A DNA stretch of 64,000 bases from RGIG2945 sp045540355. GTDB lineage: Bacteria > Bacillota > Clostridia > Oscillospirales > Acutalibacteraceae. This document shows, in pieces, positions 8,293 to 16,578 of the stretch. The translations under genes and the position numbers were made by a program. Position 1 is the stretch's first letter, and every line of letters begins with the position of its first letter. Location: the NCBI GenBank assembly GCA_045540355.1, contig JAZQHB010000079.1, forward strand, positions 1 to 64,000, read 5' to 3'. Below the pieces are notes generated by a model. It was not told the DNA's origin. It made no database searches and saw nothing but the letters and a program-made list of their open reading frames with translations.

Positions 8293-9135
8293 TTACAATA
8301 TTTTTTCTGAATGTCGTGTTACATGGCATCCGATATTAACCGCAACGGGCAATCCGGCTATGTGAGTTGGTGCAATTTCAACATTTACTGCCAACGCAGT
8401 AGTCTTTCCGCCGAAGCCCTGAGGACCGATATTAAGGTCATTTATTTTCTCTAAAAGAACATTCTCTATCTCGGCATAGTATTCATCGGGATTCCTTTCA
8501 GATATGTTTCTGCAAAGTGCTTTTTTGGCAAGGTATGCACATTGCTCAAAATCACCGCCGATACCGACACCGACTACCATTGGCGGACACGGATTGCTGC
8601 CTGCATTTTTCACAACTGACACCACATATTCAATAATATCCTCTTTTGAGTTTGCGGGCACCATCATTTTCATGGCACTCATATTTTCACTACCGAATCC
8701 TTTAGGTGCTGCCGTAAGTTTTACCTTGTCGCCGTCAACTATTTTCGTATGTATAATTGCAGGTGTGTTGTCGTTTGTGTTAACTCGCCTTAAGGGGTCA
8801 GCAACAACGGAACATCTGAGCAAACCCTCGGTATAACCTTTTGCCACACCGTCATTGACCGCCTTTTCAAAGCTGCCGCCGACAAAATGAACATCCTGTC
8901 CGATTTCCGCAAAAATAACCGCCATACCCGTATCCTGACAGATAGGAATATCAAGCTCCTTTGCGGCATCAAGATTATCAAGCAAATCTTCCATTATACC
9001 CTTCGGCAATGCTTCACATTCATTTTTTGCCGCACAAGAAATACATTCTGTCAAATCTTTGGGTAAATGTTTATTTGCTTCAATACAAAGTTTCGCAACC
9101 GCTTCGGTTATAAGTTTAACATCAAGCTCTCTCAT
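8293..9135 (-). CDS. Class I fumarate hydratase / tartrate dehydratase alpha subunit
   Basis: 280 aa, the iron-sulfur (N-terminal) half of the oxygen-sensitive two-subunit fumarase family. Seen: PICQDTGMAVIFAEIG, NPCPPMVVGVGIGGDFEQC, GPQGFGGKTTALAVNVE and the C-terminal NIGCHVTRH, all family signatures including candidate [4Fe-4S] Cys. The enzyme interconverts fumarate and malate (or dehydrates tartrate). The beta subunit, normally the next gene, is absent: hpf follows. The ATG overlaps the end of the amidohydrolase gene by 14 bp, suggesting coupling. Confidence 0.9.
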   Translation of the reverse strand: MRELDVKLITEAVAKLCIEANKHLPKDLTECISCAAKNECEALPKGIMEDLLDNLDAAKELDIPICQDTGMAVIFAEIGQDVHFVGGSFEKAVNDGVAKGYTEGLLRCSVVADPLRRVNTNDNTPAIIHTKIVDGDKVKLTAAPKGFGSENMSAMKMMVPANSKEDIIEYVVSVVKNAGSNPCPPMVVGVGIGGDFEQCAYLAKKALCRNISERNPDEYYAEIENVLLEKINDLNIGPQGFGGKTTALAVNVEIAPTHIAGLPVAVNIGCHVTRHSEKIL

Positions 9136-10249
9136 AAACTTTTTCTCCGTTTACAAAAACTGCTTTGGGTCTTACTCTGATATCCGTCGGTAATTCTTCA
9201 AAGATGCTGAAATCTGCATCCTTGCCGACAGTTATTGAGCCGACTCTATCATCAATTGAGCAAATTTCTGCAGGATTGATTGTGATTGCCTTCAACGCTT
9301 CATATTCATCAAGACCGCCTCTTACGGCAACTGCCGCACATAAGGGCAAAAACTCCTGCGGAATAACATCGTGGTCGGTGATTATCGCAAACTTTATACC
9401 CGCCTTTGATAAAACTGCTTCGCTTTCAAATGTTTTTTCACGAAGCTCAGGTTTTGACCTTTCGCAGATGTTTGGTCCCGCTAAAATCTCAACGCCTTTT
9501 TTAGCTAATTTATTTGCAATAAGATAACCCGAGGTTGCGTGTATAAGCTTATATTTTATATTAAACTCTTCCATTATGCGGATTGCCGTCATAATGTCGT
9601 CTGCTCTGTGTGCGTGGATATGAGCAACCATGTCACCGTCAAGCAAGGGCAGTAAAGCTTCAAGCTTACTGTCATAATCGACATCTTCTTTTTCCGAATA
9701 CTGCTTCGCTTCATAAAGCTTTGACCTTATGAGTGCCGCAGTACCCATTCTCGAAAACGGCATAACATTTCGTTCGCCGTATTCACCTTTCGGGTTTTCT
9801 CCGAACGCAAATTTCATCGCAACCGATTCTTTTACAAGCATATCGGCAACATCATCACCATAGGTTTTGACTGCTGATATTCTGCCCGCAATCGGATTTG
9901 AACTTCCGGGACTTACAACAACTGTTGTGATACCCGCTTTCAACGCTTCGGAAAAAGTTTTATCAAACGGATTTATTGCATCTGTAACTCTGACTTCGGG
10001 AGTTATCGGTTCAGACATCTCGTTATAGTCTTCATCTCTTTCACTATCGTCTGAAAGACCGATATGTGTATGTCCGTCAACGAAGCCGGGGAAAACATAC
10101 TCACCGCCGACATCAATCGCATCAGCATCAGCTTTGCAATCCGACATCTGTCCGACTTCAACAATCTTTCCGTTTTCAGTTTTAAGATATCCGTTTTCGA
10201 TTATACCCTGCTCATCCATGGTATAAATTTTTGCATTCTTAATGAACAT
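9122..10249 (-). CDS. Amidohydrolase family protein (imidazolonepropionase-like)
   Basis: 375 aa metal-dependent hydrolase of the cyclic amidohydrolase superfamily. Seen: an N-terminal beta domain, the metal motif GFVDGHTHIG near residue 60, MVAHIHAHRADD (metal His), KLIHATSGYL, a TDHDVIP motif (metal Asp) and the closing GKDADFSIFE. The substrate is not evident. I use the ATG at 10249, 5 nt past the aminotransferase stop, with GGAGAAC upstream; longer starts lie inside the aminotransferase gene. It is probably co-transcribed with the aminotransferase and the fumarase subunit. Confidence 0.85.
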   Translation of the reverse strand: MFIKNAKIYTMDEQGIIENGYLKTENGKIVEVGQMSDCKADADAIDVGGEYVFPGFVDGHTHIGLSDDSERDEDYNEMSEPITPEVRVTDAINPFDKTFSEALKAGITTVVVSPGSSNPIAGRISAVKTYGDDVADMLVKESVAMKFAFGENPKGEYGERNVMPFSRMGTAALIRSKLYEAKQYSEKEDVDYDSKLEALLPLLDGDMVAHIHAHRADDIMTAIRIMEEFNIKYKLIHATSGYLIANKLAKKGVEILAGPNICERSKPELREKTFESEAVLSKAGIKFAIITDHDVIPQEFLPLCAAVAVRGGLDEYEALKAITINPAEICSIDDRVGSITVGKDADFSIFEELPTDIRVRPKAVFVNGEKVYERA

Positions 10250-10254
10250 ATTTC

Positions 10255-11532
10255 TTACTTGTTCTCCAATAATTTTTCTACGCTTGCAAGTCTTACGCAA
10301 ACGCAAAGAATCTTTGTTGCCATTCTGAGCTCATCAACTGAAGGGAATGTAGGAGCGATTCTGATATTCTTATCATCGGGGTCTTTGCCGTAAGGGAATG
10401 TTGCACCCGCACCTGTAAGAACAACTCCTGCTTCCTTGCAAAGCTCAACAACTCTCTTTGCACAACCGTTCATAACATCAAGGCTGATGAAATATCCGCC
10501 GTTGGGTTTTGCCCATGCTGCAATGTTGTAAGGCTCAACTGATGATTCCAATTCTTCAAGTACTATTGCAAACTTGGGAGCAATTATTTCAGCATGGCGT
10601 TTCATGTGTGCCTTTACTCCGTCAAGGTTTTTGAAATAGAGTGAATGTCTTAACTGATTGATTTTATCATTGCCGATTGTCTGCTTTGACATACGGCTTT
10701 TAATCATTTTTATGTTGTTGTCAGATGCCGCAAGAGCAGAAACACCTGCACCGGGGAAACTGATTTTTGAAGTAGATGTTACCTCGATTATCATGTCTTC
10801 CGTACCATTCTTTGCACATTCATCAAAGATGTTGAGAAGCTTATCGGGAGTATCATTGATATCGTGAACACAGTAAGCGTTATCCCAGATGATTCTGAAA
10901 TCCTTTGCGGCAGGCTTCAAAGCTGCAATTCTTTTTACAACCGCATCAGAATATGTGATACCCTGAGGATTAGAATACTTGGGCACACAGAACATACCCT
11001 TGACGGTTTCGTCCTTTACAAGTTCTTCCATGATATCCATGTCAGGTCCGTCGGCAAGCATGGGAACGGTAATCATCTCGATGCCGAAATGCTCACAGAT
11101 AGTAAAATGTCTGTCATAACCGGGTACGGGGCATAAGAATTTGATCTTATCAAGCTTTGCCCAAGGCGTATCCCCTGCACCGTGTGTCATACACTGTGAT
11201 ACATAATCAAACATTAAATTAAGACTTGAATTTCCGCCTACGATTACATTTTTGACATCGACAGACATAATTTCTGCAAAAAGCTCTTTCGTTTCAACTA
11301 TGCCGTCGAGTATGCCGTAGTTTCTGCAATCAGTTCCGTCTGCTGCTTTAACTGCGGTTTCGGAATTTATTATATCGAGCATTTCATTTGTTATGTCAAG
11401 CTGGTCTGCACCCGGCTTTCCCCTTGACATATCAAGCTTTAAGCCCTGATTCTGATAGTCCTTATATAATTTTTCCAAGTCAGCTTTTTCACTCAAAAGC
11501 TCCTGATTGTTCATCATACGATATTCTGCCAA
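10255..11532 (-). CDS. PLP-dependent aminotransferase (aspartate aminotransferase-like, Pfam Asp_aminotransf type)
   Basis: 425 aa, fold type I. Seen: KLDMSRGKPGADQLD near the N-terminus, VGGNSSLNLMFDYV, CPVPGYDRHF, KYSNPQGITYSD, IIWDNAYCVHD (PLP Asp/Tyr region), TSTSKISFPGAGVSA (Schiff-base Lys) and a C-terminal NIRIAPTFPS with the carboxylate-binding Arg. This matches the clostridial/actinobacterial family annotated as aspartate or MocR-like aminotransferase without a DNA-binding domain. The start at 11532 is TTG with GGCGGA 5 nt upstream; an ATG 15 nt downstream is the alternative. The substrate is inferred only from the family. Confidence 0.87.
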   Translation of the reverse strand: MAEYRMMNNQELLSEKADLEKLYKDYQNQGLKLDMSRGKPGADQLDITNEMLDIINSETAVKAADGTDCRNYGILDGIVETKELFAEIMSVDVKNVIVGGNSSLNLMFDYVSQCMTHGAGDTPWAKLDKIKFLCPVPGYDRHFTICEHFGIEMITVPMLADGPDMDIMEELVKDETVKGMFCVPKYSNPQGITYSDAVVKRIAALKPAAKDFRIIWDNAYCVHDINDTPDKLLNIFDECAKNGTEDMIIEVTSTSKISFPGAGVSALAASDNNIKMIKSRMSKQTIGNDKINQLRHSLYFKNLDGVKAHMKRHAEIIAPKFAIVLEELESSVEPYNIAAWAKPNGGYFISLDVMNGCAKRVVELCKEAGVVLTGAGATFPYGKDPDDKNIRIAPTFPSVDELRMATKILCVCVRLASVEKLLENK

Positions 11533-11629
11533 AATTTCCGCCTACTTTCTAAATATTCATACTTTAATATTTTACCACAAGTATATATCATTTTGCAAGT
11601 TAAATTTTCATTTCTTGCAAATTTTTTAC

Positions 11630-11658
11630 TTGAAGATTCTGCAAAGTTTTGCTATAAT
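11630..11658 (+). promoter_or_regulatory. Promoter of metA
   Basis: TTGAAG (11630-11635), a 17-nt spacer and TATAAT (11653-11658). The leader to metA is only about 25-30 nt, too short for a SAM riboswitch. Confidence 0.7.
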
Positions 11659-11692
11659 ATAGGTTAATACAGTAAAATGAGAGGTGGAATCT

Positions 11693-12607
11693 TTGCCTAT
11701 TAAAATAGACAATAAATTACCTGCTAAACAAATTCTTGAAAACGAGAACATATTTGTTATGCCTGAGGACAGAGCGATAACTCAGGATATCCGTCCTCTG
11801 AAAATTGTTATACTCAATCTTATGCCTACAAAGGTAGAAACAGAAACTCAGCTTTTAAGACTTCTGAGTAACTCCCCCATTCAGGTTGAAGTTGACCTTC
11901 TGCAGACAGCTACTCATGTTTCCAAAAACACTTCTGCCGAATATCTTCTTAACTTCTATAAGACATTTGATGATATAAAAGATAATAAATATGACGGAAT
12001 GGTCGTTACGGGTGCTCCCGTCGAGCATCTTGATTTTGAAGATGTTGACTACTGGCCTGAGCTTTGTAATATTTTTGATTGGTCTAAAACTAATGTGTAT
12101 TCGACATTCTTTATATGCTGGGGTGCACAGGCGGCACTTTACCACTTCTACGGATTAAAAAAATACAAGCTCGACAAAAAGATGTTCGGTATTTTCCCGC
12201 ATCGCTCACTTGATGCACTTCATCCGATTATGCGAGGTTTCGATGACGAATTTTTCGTACCGCATTCAAGACATACCGAAATCCGCCGTGAGGACATTGC
12301 ACTTGTTAAGGACTTACAGATCATTTCATATTCTGACATAGCCGGTGTTCACCTTGTGTCTGATATGGATTGCCGCAACTTCTTTGCAACGGGTCATTCG
12401 GAATATGACAGATACACTCTTGCAAGAGAGTACGAGAGAGATATCAGAAACAACAAACCGATTGACATTCCCTACAACTACTATCCGAACAATGACCCGA
12501 CTAAAACTCCCGTTATGCGTTGGAGAGGCACAGCAAACTTACTTTTTACAAATTGGCTTAATTACTTTGTATATCAAAGAACACCTTACGATTTAAGTCA
12601 GCTATAA
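11693..12607 (+). CDS. metA: Homoserine O-acyltransferase MetA (acetyl- or succinyltransferase)
   Basis: 304 aa, first committed step of methionine synthesis (acylation of homoserine). Seen: MPIKIDNKLPA start, LNLMPTKVETETQLLRLL, VTGAPVEHLDFEDVDYW, the nucleophile region FFICWGAQAALYHFYG and VPHSRHTEI. I choose the TTG at 11693 because it gives the usual MPIKI start and sits 5 nt after GAGAGGTGG; a GTG 9 nt upstream lies inside that ribosome site. Firmicute MetA proteins commonly use acetyl-CoA and feed MetY, which is present at 25224, so the acetyl form is likely, by inference. Confidence 0.93.
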   Translation: MPIKIDNKLPAKQILENENIFVMPEDRAITQDIRPLKIVILNLMPTKVETETQLLRLLSNSPIQVEVDLLQTATHVSKNTSAEYLLNFYKTFDDIKDNKYDGMVVTGAPVEHLDFEDVDYWPELCNIFDWSKTNVYSTFFICWGAQAALYHFYGLKKYKLDKKMFGIFPHRSLDALHPIMRGFDDEFFVPHSRHTEIRREDIALVKDLQIISYSDIAGVHLVSDMDCRNFFATGHSEYDRYTLAREYERDIRNNKPIDIPYNYYPNNDPTKTPVMRWRGTANLLFTNWLNYFVYQRTPYDLSQL

Positions 12608-12618
12608 GGAGAGAAATT

Positions 12619-14076
12619 ATGAAAAAGATTATCAGTATACTTCTTGCATTTGTCCTGACAATTTCATTGTCGCTTTCAGTCGTTGCACAGAGTATTCACA
12701 ATCCGTCAACTTGCGAAAATGACCCCGTTATTATTGTACGAGGAATGGATTTCGGCGGTTTATACTATGATGTCGGCACGGAAAACGAAAGACCCGTTCT
12801 TTCCGTTGATGTCGGTAAAATAATATCTACTGTTTTCAAATCAGTTTTTGCAGGTATTTTCAATTGGAGTCTTGACTCAACAGTTGATGTTATCTGTGAC
12901 TATGCGGTCGATTTGCTCGGCGGTATGGCAATGGATGAAAACGGCAATTCAATTCACAATGTAGGTGTTATCAAAGCTCCCGGCAGTGTTGCAAATCACC
13001 CCGAATTACTCGAACGAGGTGACTGCGAATTCGGTATGGTAAAATCCTGTGCAGAGGAATTCGGTGCGGACCATACATATTATTTCACCTATGACTGGCG
13101 ACTTGACCCGTTTGAGGTTGCTGACGAAATCAACGAAACAATCGAGCTTGCTTGCAAAGAAACAGGTCACGATACAGTTAAGGTCGTCTGTGCAAGTATG
13201 GGCGGAATTATGACACTTGCTTATCTTACCGAATACGGATATGACAGAGTAAGCAAGGTGCTCTTTATGTCATCTACATTCTGCGGCAACCAGATGCCCT
13301 CAACTCTTATGCAGGGTAAGGTTAAGTTTGAAGGTCAGGCTATTGCCGATATAGCTCTTTACGGAACAAAGGATATGGGCGGTCTTCATACCTTCCTCAA
13401 AATTCTCAAATGGGCAGGACTTTTCAATTTGGCTGAAAAAATCGCAGATAAGATTGTAGATTTAACGGTTGATCAGATAAGCGAAAAAGTACTTATCAAA
13501 ATACTTTCCTATATGCCTGTTATGTGGGCACTTGTCCAGCCCGAAGATTTTGATGCTTGCCTTACACACACATTCGGTGATGATATTGATGAAAACAGCA
13601 TCTTTATAAAGAGAATATACGCTCTCCGTGATATGGTAGACGGCAGAAACGAGCTTCTTTATGAAATGATTGATAACGGCGTTGATATTGCGGTCGTTTC
13701 AAACTACGGTGCACCGTCAATCCCCGTTTATGAAAATGCTTCACAATTCTGTGGTGATATGGTACTTGAAGCACATCAGACATCAGGATATGCAACTATC
13801 GCACCATACAACAAGACACTTGGTGATGATTATGTCGCTAAAAATCCGGAATATGTATCACCCGATAATATGGTTGACCTCTCTACCGCAATTCTTCCCG
13901 AATACACATATATGATAAAACAAGCACCGCATGTTGCCTGCAGCTACGGTACAGACTACAACGATTTCTTTATGTGGTTGTTAATCTATGACGGTGAAGA
14001 CTTTACCGCAGGTGTTAACCCCGATTATCCTCAGTTTATGATGTCAAACAGTAATGAGGATTTAACTAAATTTTGA
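12619..14076 (+). CDS. Secreted LCAT/PDAT-like alpha/beta hydrolase (lipase or acyltransferase)
   Basis: 485 aa. A clear signal peptide (MKKIISILLAFVLTISLSLS, cleavage near residue 24) is followed by an LCAT-type alpha/beta hydrolase: VIIVRGMDFGGLYYD near the oxyanion region, the family hallmark YDWRLDPFEVAD, and the nucleophile elbow VVCASMGGIMTLAYL with Ser in C-A-S-M-G-G rather than canonical GHSMGG. A late QAPHVAC may supply the catalytic His. No dockerin or anchor is seen, so it is probably freely secreted. It follows metA by 11 bp with AAGGAGAG and may share its promoter, an odd partnership. Substrate unknown. Confidence 0.75.
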   Translation: MKKIISILLAFVLTISLSLSVVAQSIHNPSTCENDPVIIVRGMDFGGLYYDVGTENERPVLSVDVGKIISTVFKSVFAGIFNWSLDSTVDVICDYAVDLLGGMAMDENGNSIHNVGVIKAPGSVANHPELLERGDCEFGMVKSCAEEFGADHTYYFTYDWRLDPFEVADEINETIELACKETGHDTVKVVCASMGGIMTLAYLTEYGYDRVSKVLFMSSTFCGNQMPSTLMQGKVKFEGQAIADIALYGTKDMGGLHTFLKILKWAGLFNLAEKIADKIVDLTVDQISEKVLIKILSYMPVMWALVQPEDFDACLTHTFGDDIDENSIFIKRIYALRDMVDGRNELLYEMIDNGVDIAVVSNYGAPSIPVYENASQFCGDMVLEAHQTSGYATIAPYNKTLGDDYVAKNPEYVSPDNMVDLSTAILPEYTYMIKQAPHVACSYGTDYNDFFMWLLIYDGEDFTAGVNPDYPQFMMSNSNEDLTKF

Positions 14077-14084
14077 TAAAAGGG

Positions 14085-14114
14085 GCTGTAAAAAAACTTT
14101 CGTTTTTTTACAGC
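14085..14114 (+). terminator. Intrinsic terminator after the LCAT-like gene
   Basis: GCTGTAAAAAAAC pairs perfectly with GTTTTTTTACAGC around TTTC, then TCATTTTTAG. It closes the metA-lipase unit. Confidence 0.8.
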
Positions 14115-14145
14115 TCATTTTTAGGGGATAGGAAAAAAAGATGAA

Positions 14146-14240
14146 GAACGGACAAACCGAGCAAAATCAAGGCGTAAGGCTTGATTTCGTTTGCCCGAAG
14201 GCGTACAGAGGTACGGCGAGAGGCGAGGTTTGTTCGTAGC
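14146..14240. repeat. Structured intergenic repeat-like element
   Basis: The outer arms GAACGGACAAACC (14146-14158) and GGTTTGTTCG (14227-14236) are inverted with one mismatch. They enclose an inner stem (AATCAAG/CTTGATT, near 14166-14186) and a GTAC-rich hairpin (GTACAGAGGTAC). GC-rich in an AT-rich gap, with no reading frame. It looks like a miniature inverted-repeat or REP-type element; only one copy is in this window. The 14115-14441 gap otherwise holds only this and the next hairpin. Confidence 0.45.
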
Positions 14241-14284
14241 ATAAAACACAAAATTTTTAATATTTTCCGTTTTTTAGATTGTTT

Positions 14285-14323
14285 CAAGGGGGCTTACAAG
14301 CATCAGACTTGTAAGCCCCCTTG
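14285..14323. terminator. Perfect 16-bp hairpin (terminator-like)
   Basis: CAAGGGGGCTTACAAG pairs with CTTGTAAGCCCCCTTG around a 7-nt loop (CATCAGA). It follows the structured element with no gene of its own between it and fba, so it may insulate the fba promoter or belong to the repeat element. Confidence 0.5.
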
Positions 14324-14441
14324 ATTTATCTTGTTTTATGTGGTCTTCGCTTTTTTTACATCCCCTTTTTTCAAAAAGCTTATATCAGCAGCTACAAAGA
14401 GACGGAATTTTTTTGTTTTCTGAGGAAAAGATAAATAGTAG

Positions 14442-14470
14442 TTGAAAAAGCGAAAATAATGTGATACAAT
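14442..14470 (+). promoter_or_regulatory. Promoter of fba
   Basis: TTGAAA (14442-14447), a 17-nt spacer, TACAAT (14465-14470), about 34 nt before the fba ATG. A near-consensus sigma-A promoter, fitting a highly expressed glycolytic gene. Confidence 0.7.
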
Positions 14471-14503
14471 GATTATGTTTAAAAATCAATAGGAGTGATA
14501 AAA

Positions 14504-15439
14504 ATGCCATTAGTAACAACAAAGAAAATGTTTGAAGATGCTTACAAAGGCGGTTACGCAGTAGGTGCTTTTAACGTAAACAACATGGAAATCATTCAGG
14601 GTATCGTAGGAGCAGCATCAAAGCTCAATGCTCCCCTTATTCTCCAGGTTTCCGCAGGTGCAAGAAAGTATGCTAACCATACTTATCTCACAAAGCTTGT
14701 TGAAGCAGCAGTTGAAGAAACAGGTCTTCCGATCGCTCTTCACCTTGACCACGGTGCAGATTTTGAAATCTGTAAGAGCTGTATCGACGGCGGATTTACT
14801 TCCGTTATGATCGACGGTTCACACTTCCCCTATGAAGAAAATATCGAACTTACAAGAAAAGTTGTTGAGTATGCTCATGCTCACGGCGTAGTTGTTGAAG
14901 GTGAACTCGGTCAGCTTGCAGGCATCGAAGACGATGTTAATGTTTCTGCTGAAGAAGCTTCTTATACACAGCCCGAACAGGTTCACGATTTCGTAACAAG
15001 AACAGGTGTTGACTCACTTGCTATCGCTATCGGTACAAGCCACGGTGCTTATAAATTCAAGCCCGGTCAGAAACCTCAGCTTCGTTTTGATATTCTTGAC
15101 GAAGTAGGTCGTTTGCTTCCTAACTTCCCCATCGTTCTTCACGGTGCAAGCTCAGTTGTTCCCGAGTTCGTTGAGCAGATCAACAAGTACGGCGGAGAAA
15201 TGCCCGATGCTATCGGTATCCCCGAAGAAATGCTCAGAGAAGCTGCAACAAAGGCAGTATGTAAGATCAATATCGACTCTGACTTAAGACTTGCTATGAC
15301 AGCTGCTGTTCGTAAGCACTTCGTTGAAAATCCGACACACTTCGATCCCAGACAGTACCTTGCTCCCGCTCGTGAAGCAATCGAAGGTATGGTTGCTCAT
15401 AAGATCGAGACAGTTCTCGGTTGTGCAGGCAAAGCATAA
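14504..15439 (+). CDS. fba: Class II fructose-1,6-bisphosphate aldolase
   Basis: 311 aa zinc aldolase of glycolysis. Seen: MPLVTTKKMFEDAYKGGYAV, AFNVNNMEI, LHLDHGADFE (catalytic Asp and zinc His), VEGELGQLAGIEDDV, AIGTSHGAYKF (zinc His), PIVLHGASSV (zinc His) and KINIDSDLRLA (phosphate and Asp motif). I use the ATG at 14504 behind AGGAGTG. It is monocistronic, with its own promoter and a strong terminator. Codons are uniformly optimal, as expected for high expression. Confidence 0.96.
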   Translation: MPLVTTKKMFEDAYKGGYAVGAFNVNNMEIIQGIVGAASKLNAPLILQVSAGARKYANHTYLTKLVEAAVEETGLPIALHLDHGADFEICKSCIDGGFTSVMIDGSHFPYEENIELTRKVVEYAHAHGVVVEGELGQLAGIEDDVNVSAEEASYTQPEQVHDFVTRTGVDSLAIAIGTSHGAYKFKPGQKPQLRFDILDEVGRLLPNFPIVLHGASSVVPEFVEQINKYGGEMPDAIGIPEEMLREAATKAVCKINIDSDLRLAMTAAVRKHFVENPTHFDPRQYLAPAREAIEGMVAHKIETVLGCAGKA

Positions 15440-15454
15440 TTATTTTAAATTCAA

Positions 15455-15489
15455 GGCGACCAAGGGAAACCCCACGGTCGCCATTTTTT
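15455..15489 (+). terminator. Intrinsic terminator of fba
   Basis: GGCGACC and GGTCGCC form the stem, with AAGGG/CCCC pairing inside, followed by ATTTTTTG. The T-run ends only 11 nt before the glycosyltransferase start. Confidence 0.8.
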
Positions 15490-15500
15490 GAGGTGATTTT

Positions 15501-16499
15501 GTGATAAGCGTTATTGTACCGGTTTATAATGCAGAAAAATACCTTCATAAATGTGTTGACAGTATTCTTAACAATACATATTCCGATATTGAACTGATTT
15601 TAGTGGATGACGGCTCACCGGATGGTTCTCCTGAAATTTGTGATGAGTATGCAGAAAAAGACAGCAGAGTTAAAGTGATTCATAAGAAAAATGCGAGAGT
15701 ATCTGCAGCACGCAATGACGGAATAAAAATTGCTCAGGGTGAATATATCGCTTTTGTCGATTCGGACGACTGGATTGAAAAAGATATGTTTGAAAAAATG
15801 CTTTCTACTGCACAGAAATATAACGCAGATATGGTTATGTGTGATATCACAAAACGAGGTACGAGTGACATTAAAATATCACAACCTGCAAGGGAAGGTT
15901 TTTACAGTAGGGAGCAGATGGAAAAGGAATTATTTGGTTCTTTGATTATGTTTGAGAACATAGAATTTCCGATAACGATTTCAAATTGTGTGCTTTTGAT
16001 AAAAAAAGAAGTTATTGAAAATAATAATATCCGCTATGATGAAGATATCCACTACTGCGAAGATGCTTTGATGGGTCCGAAGCTTCTGTATCATTGTCAG
16101 AGCTTTTATTATATGAAAGGCAGTTATTTTTATAATTACCGCACCAACTATCAATCAACTTCTCATACCTTCAATAAAAATAAATGGGAGCATTATCTTA
16201 AAATAAATTTAAGACTTACGGACTACTTCGGCAAAGACAGCAAGTTCGATTTTTCAAGACAGTTTAAAATAAATCTTTTGTATTTTGCTCTGAATGTTTT
16301 AAGCAATATCTGTGCGTCGGATGATACTGACAAGAAACAAAAAGTCAAAGAAGTTATGAATCATCAAGAAGTAAGAAAACTTTTTAAAAACTTCAAAATG
16401 CCCGATACTCCGACAGGACTTAAAATTGTTGTACTGATGATAAAATATCGATTAAGCGGACTGTATTGTCTTTACTCAAAACTCAGACAAAGTAAATAA
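15501..16499 (+). CDS. Family 2 glycosyltransferase
   Basis: 332 aa. A GT-A fold N-terminus with ISVIVPVYNAEKYLHKCVDS, the nucleotide-binding LILVDDGSPDGS, the acceptor-side DGIKIAQGEYIAFVDSDDW (DXD motif) and CEDALMGPKLLYH. It resembles the EpsJ/WcaA-type enzymes of exopolysaccharide or capsule synthesis. No transmembrane segments are evident. The start is GTG behind GAGGTGATTTT. It stands alone, without other polysaccharide genes, so the glycan is unknown. Confidence 0.88.
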   Translation: MISVIVPVYNAEKYLHKCVDSILNNTYSDIELILVDDGSPDGSPEICDEYAEKDSRVKVIHKKNARVSAARNDGIKIAQGEYIAFVDSDDWIEKDMFEKMLSTAQKYNADMVMCDITKRGTSDIKISQPAREGFYSREQMEKELFGSLIMFENIEFPITISNCVLLIKKEVIENNNIRYDEDIHYCEDALMGPKLLYHCQSFYYMKGSYFYNYRTNYQSTSHTFNKNKWEHYLKINLRLTDYFGKDSKFDFSRQFKINLLYFALNVLSNICASDDTDKKQKVKEVMNHQEVRKLFKNFKMPDTPTGLKIVVLMIKYRLSGLYCLYSKLRQSK

Positions 16500-16512
16500 T
16501 TTTATGCTTTTC

Positions 16513-16538
16513 AGAACACCTTCGGGTGTTCTTTTTTT
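16513..16538 (+). terminator. Intrinsic terminator of the glycosyltransferase gene
   Basis: AGAACACC and GGTGTTCT pair around TTCG (a stable tetraloop) followed by seven T. Confidence 0.85.
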
Positions 16539-16578
16539 ATGCCTTTCTGTATAAAAATATTATGACAGGAGGGGTAAA

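Noticed and set aside
12619..14076. LCAT-like protein as part of the dockerin system
   Set aside because: It has a signal peptide but no dockerin or cohesin-like module and is far from the cluster.
14085..14323. CRISPR-like repeats
   Set aside because: The hairpins differ from one another and have no regular spacer-repeat pattern; no cas genes are in the window.
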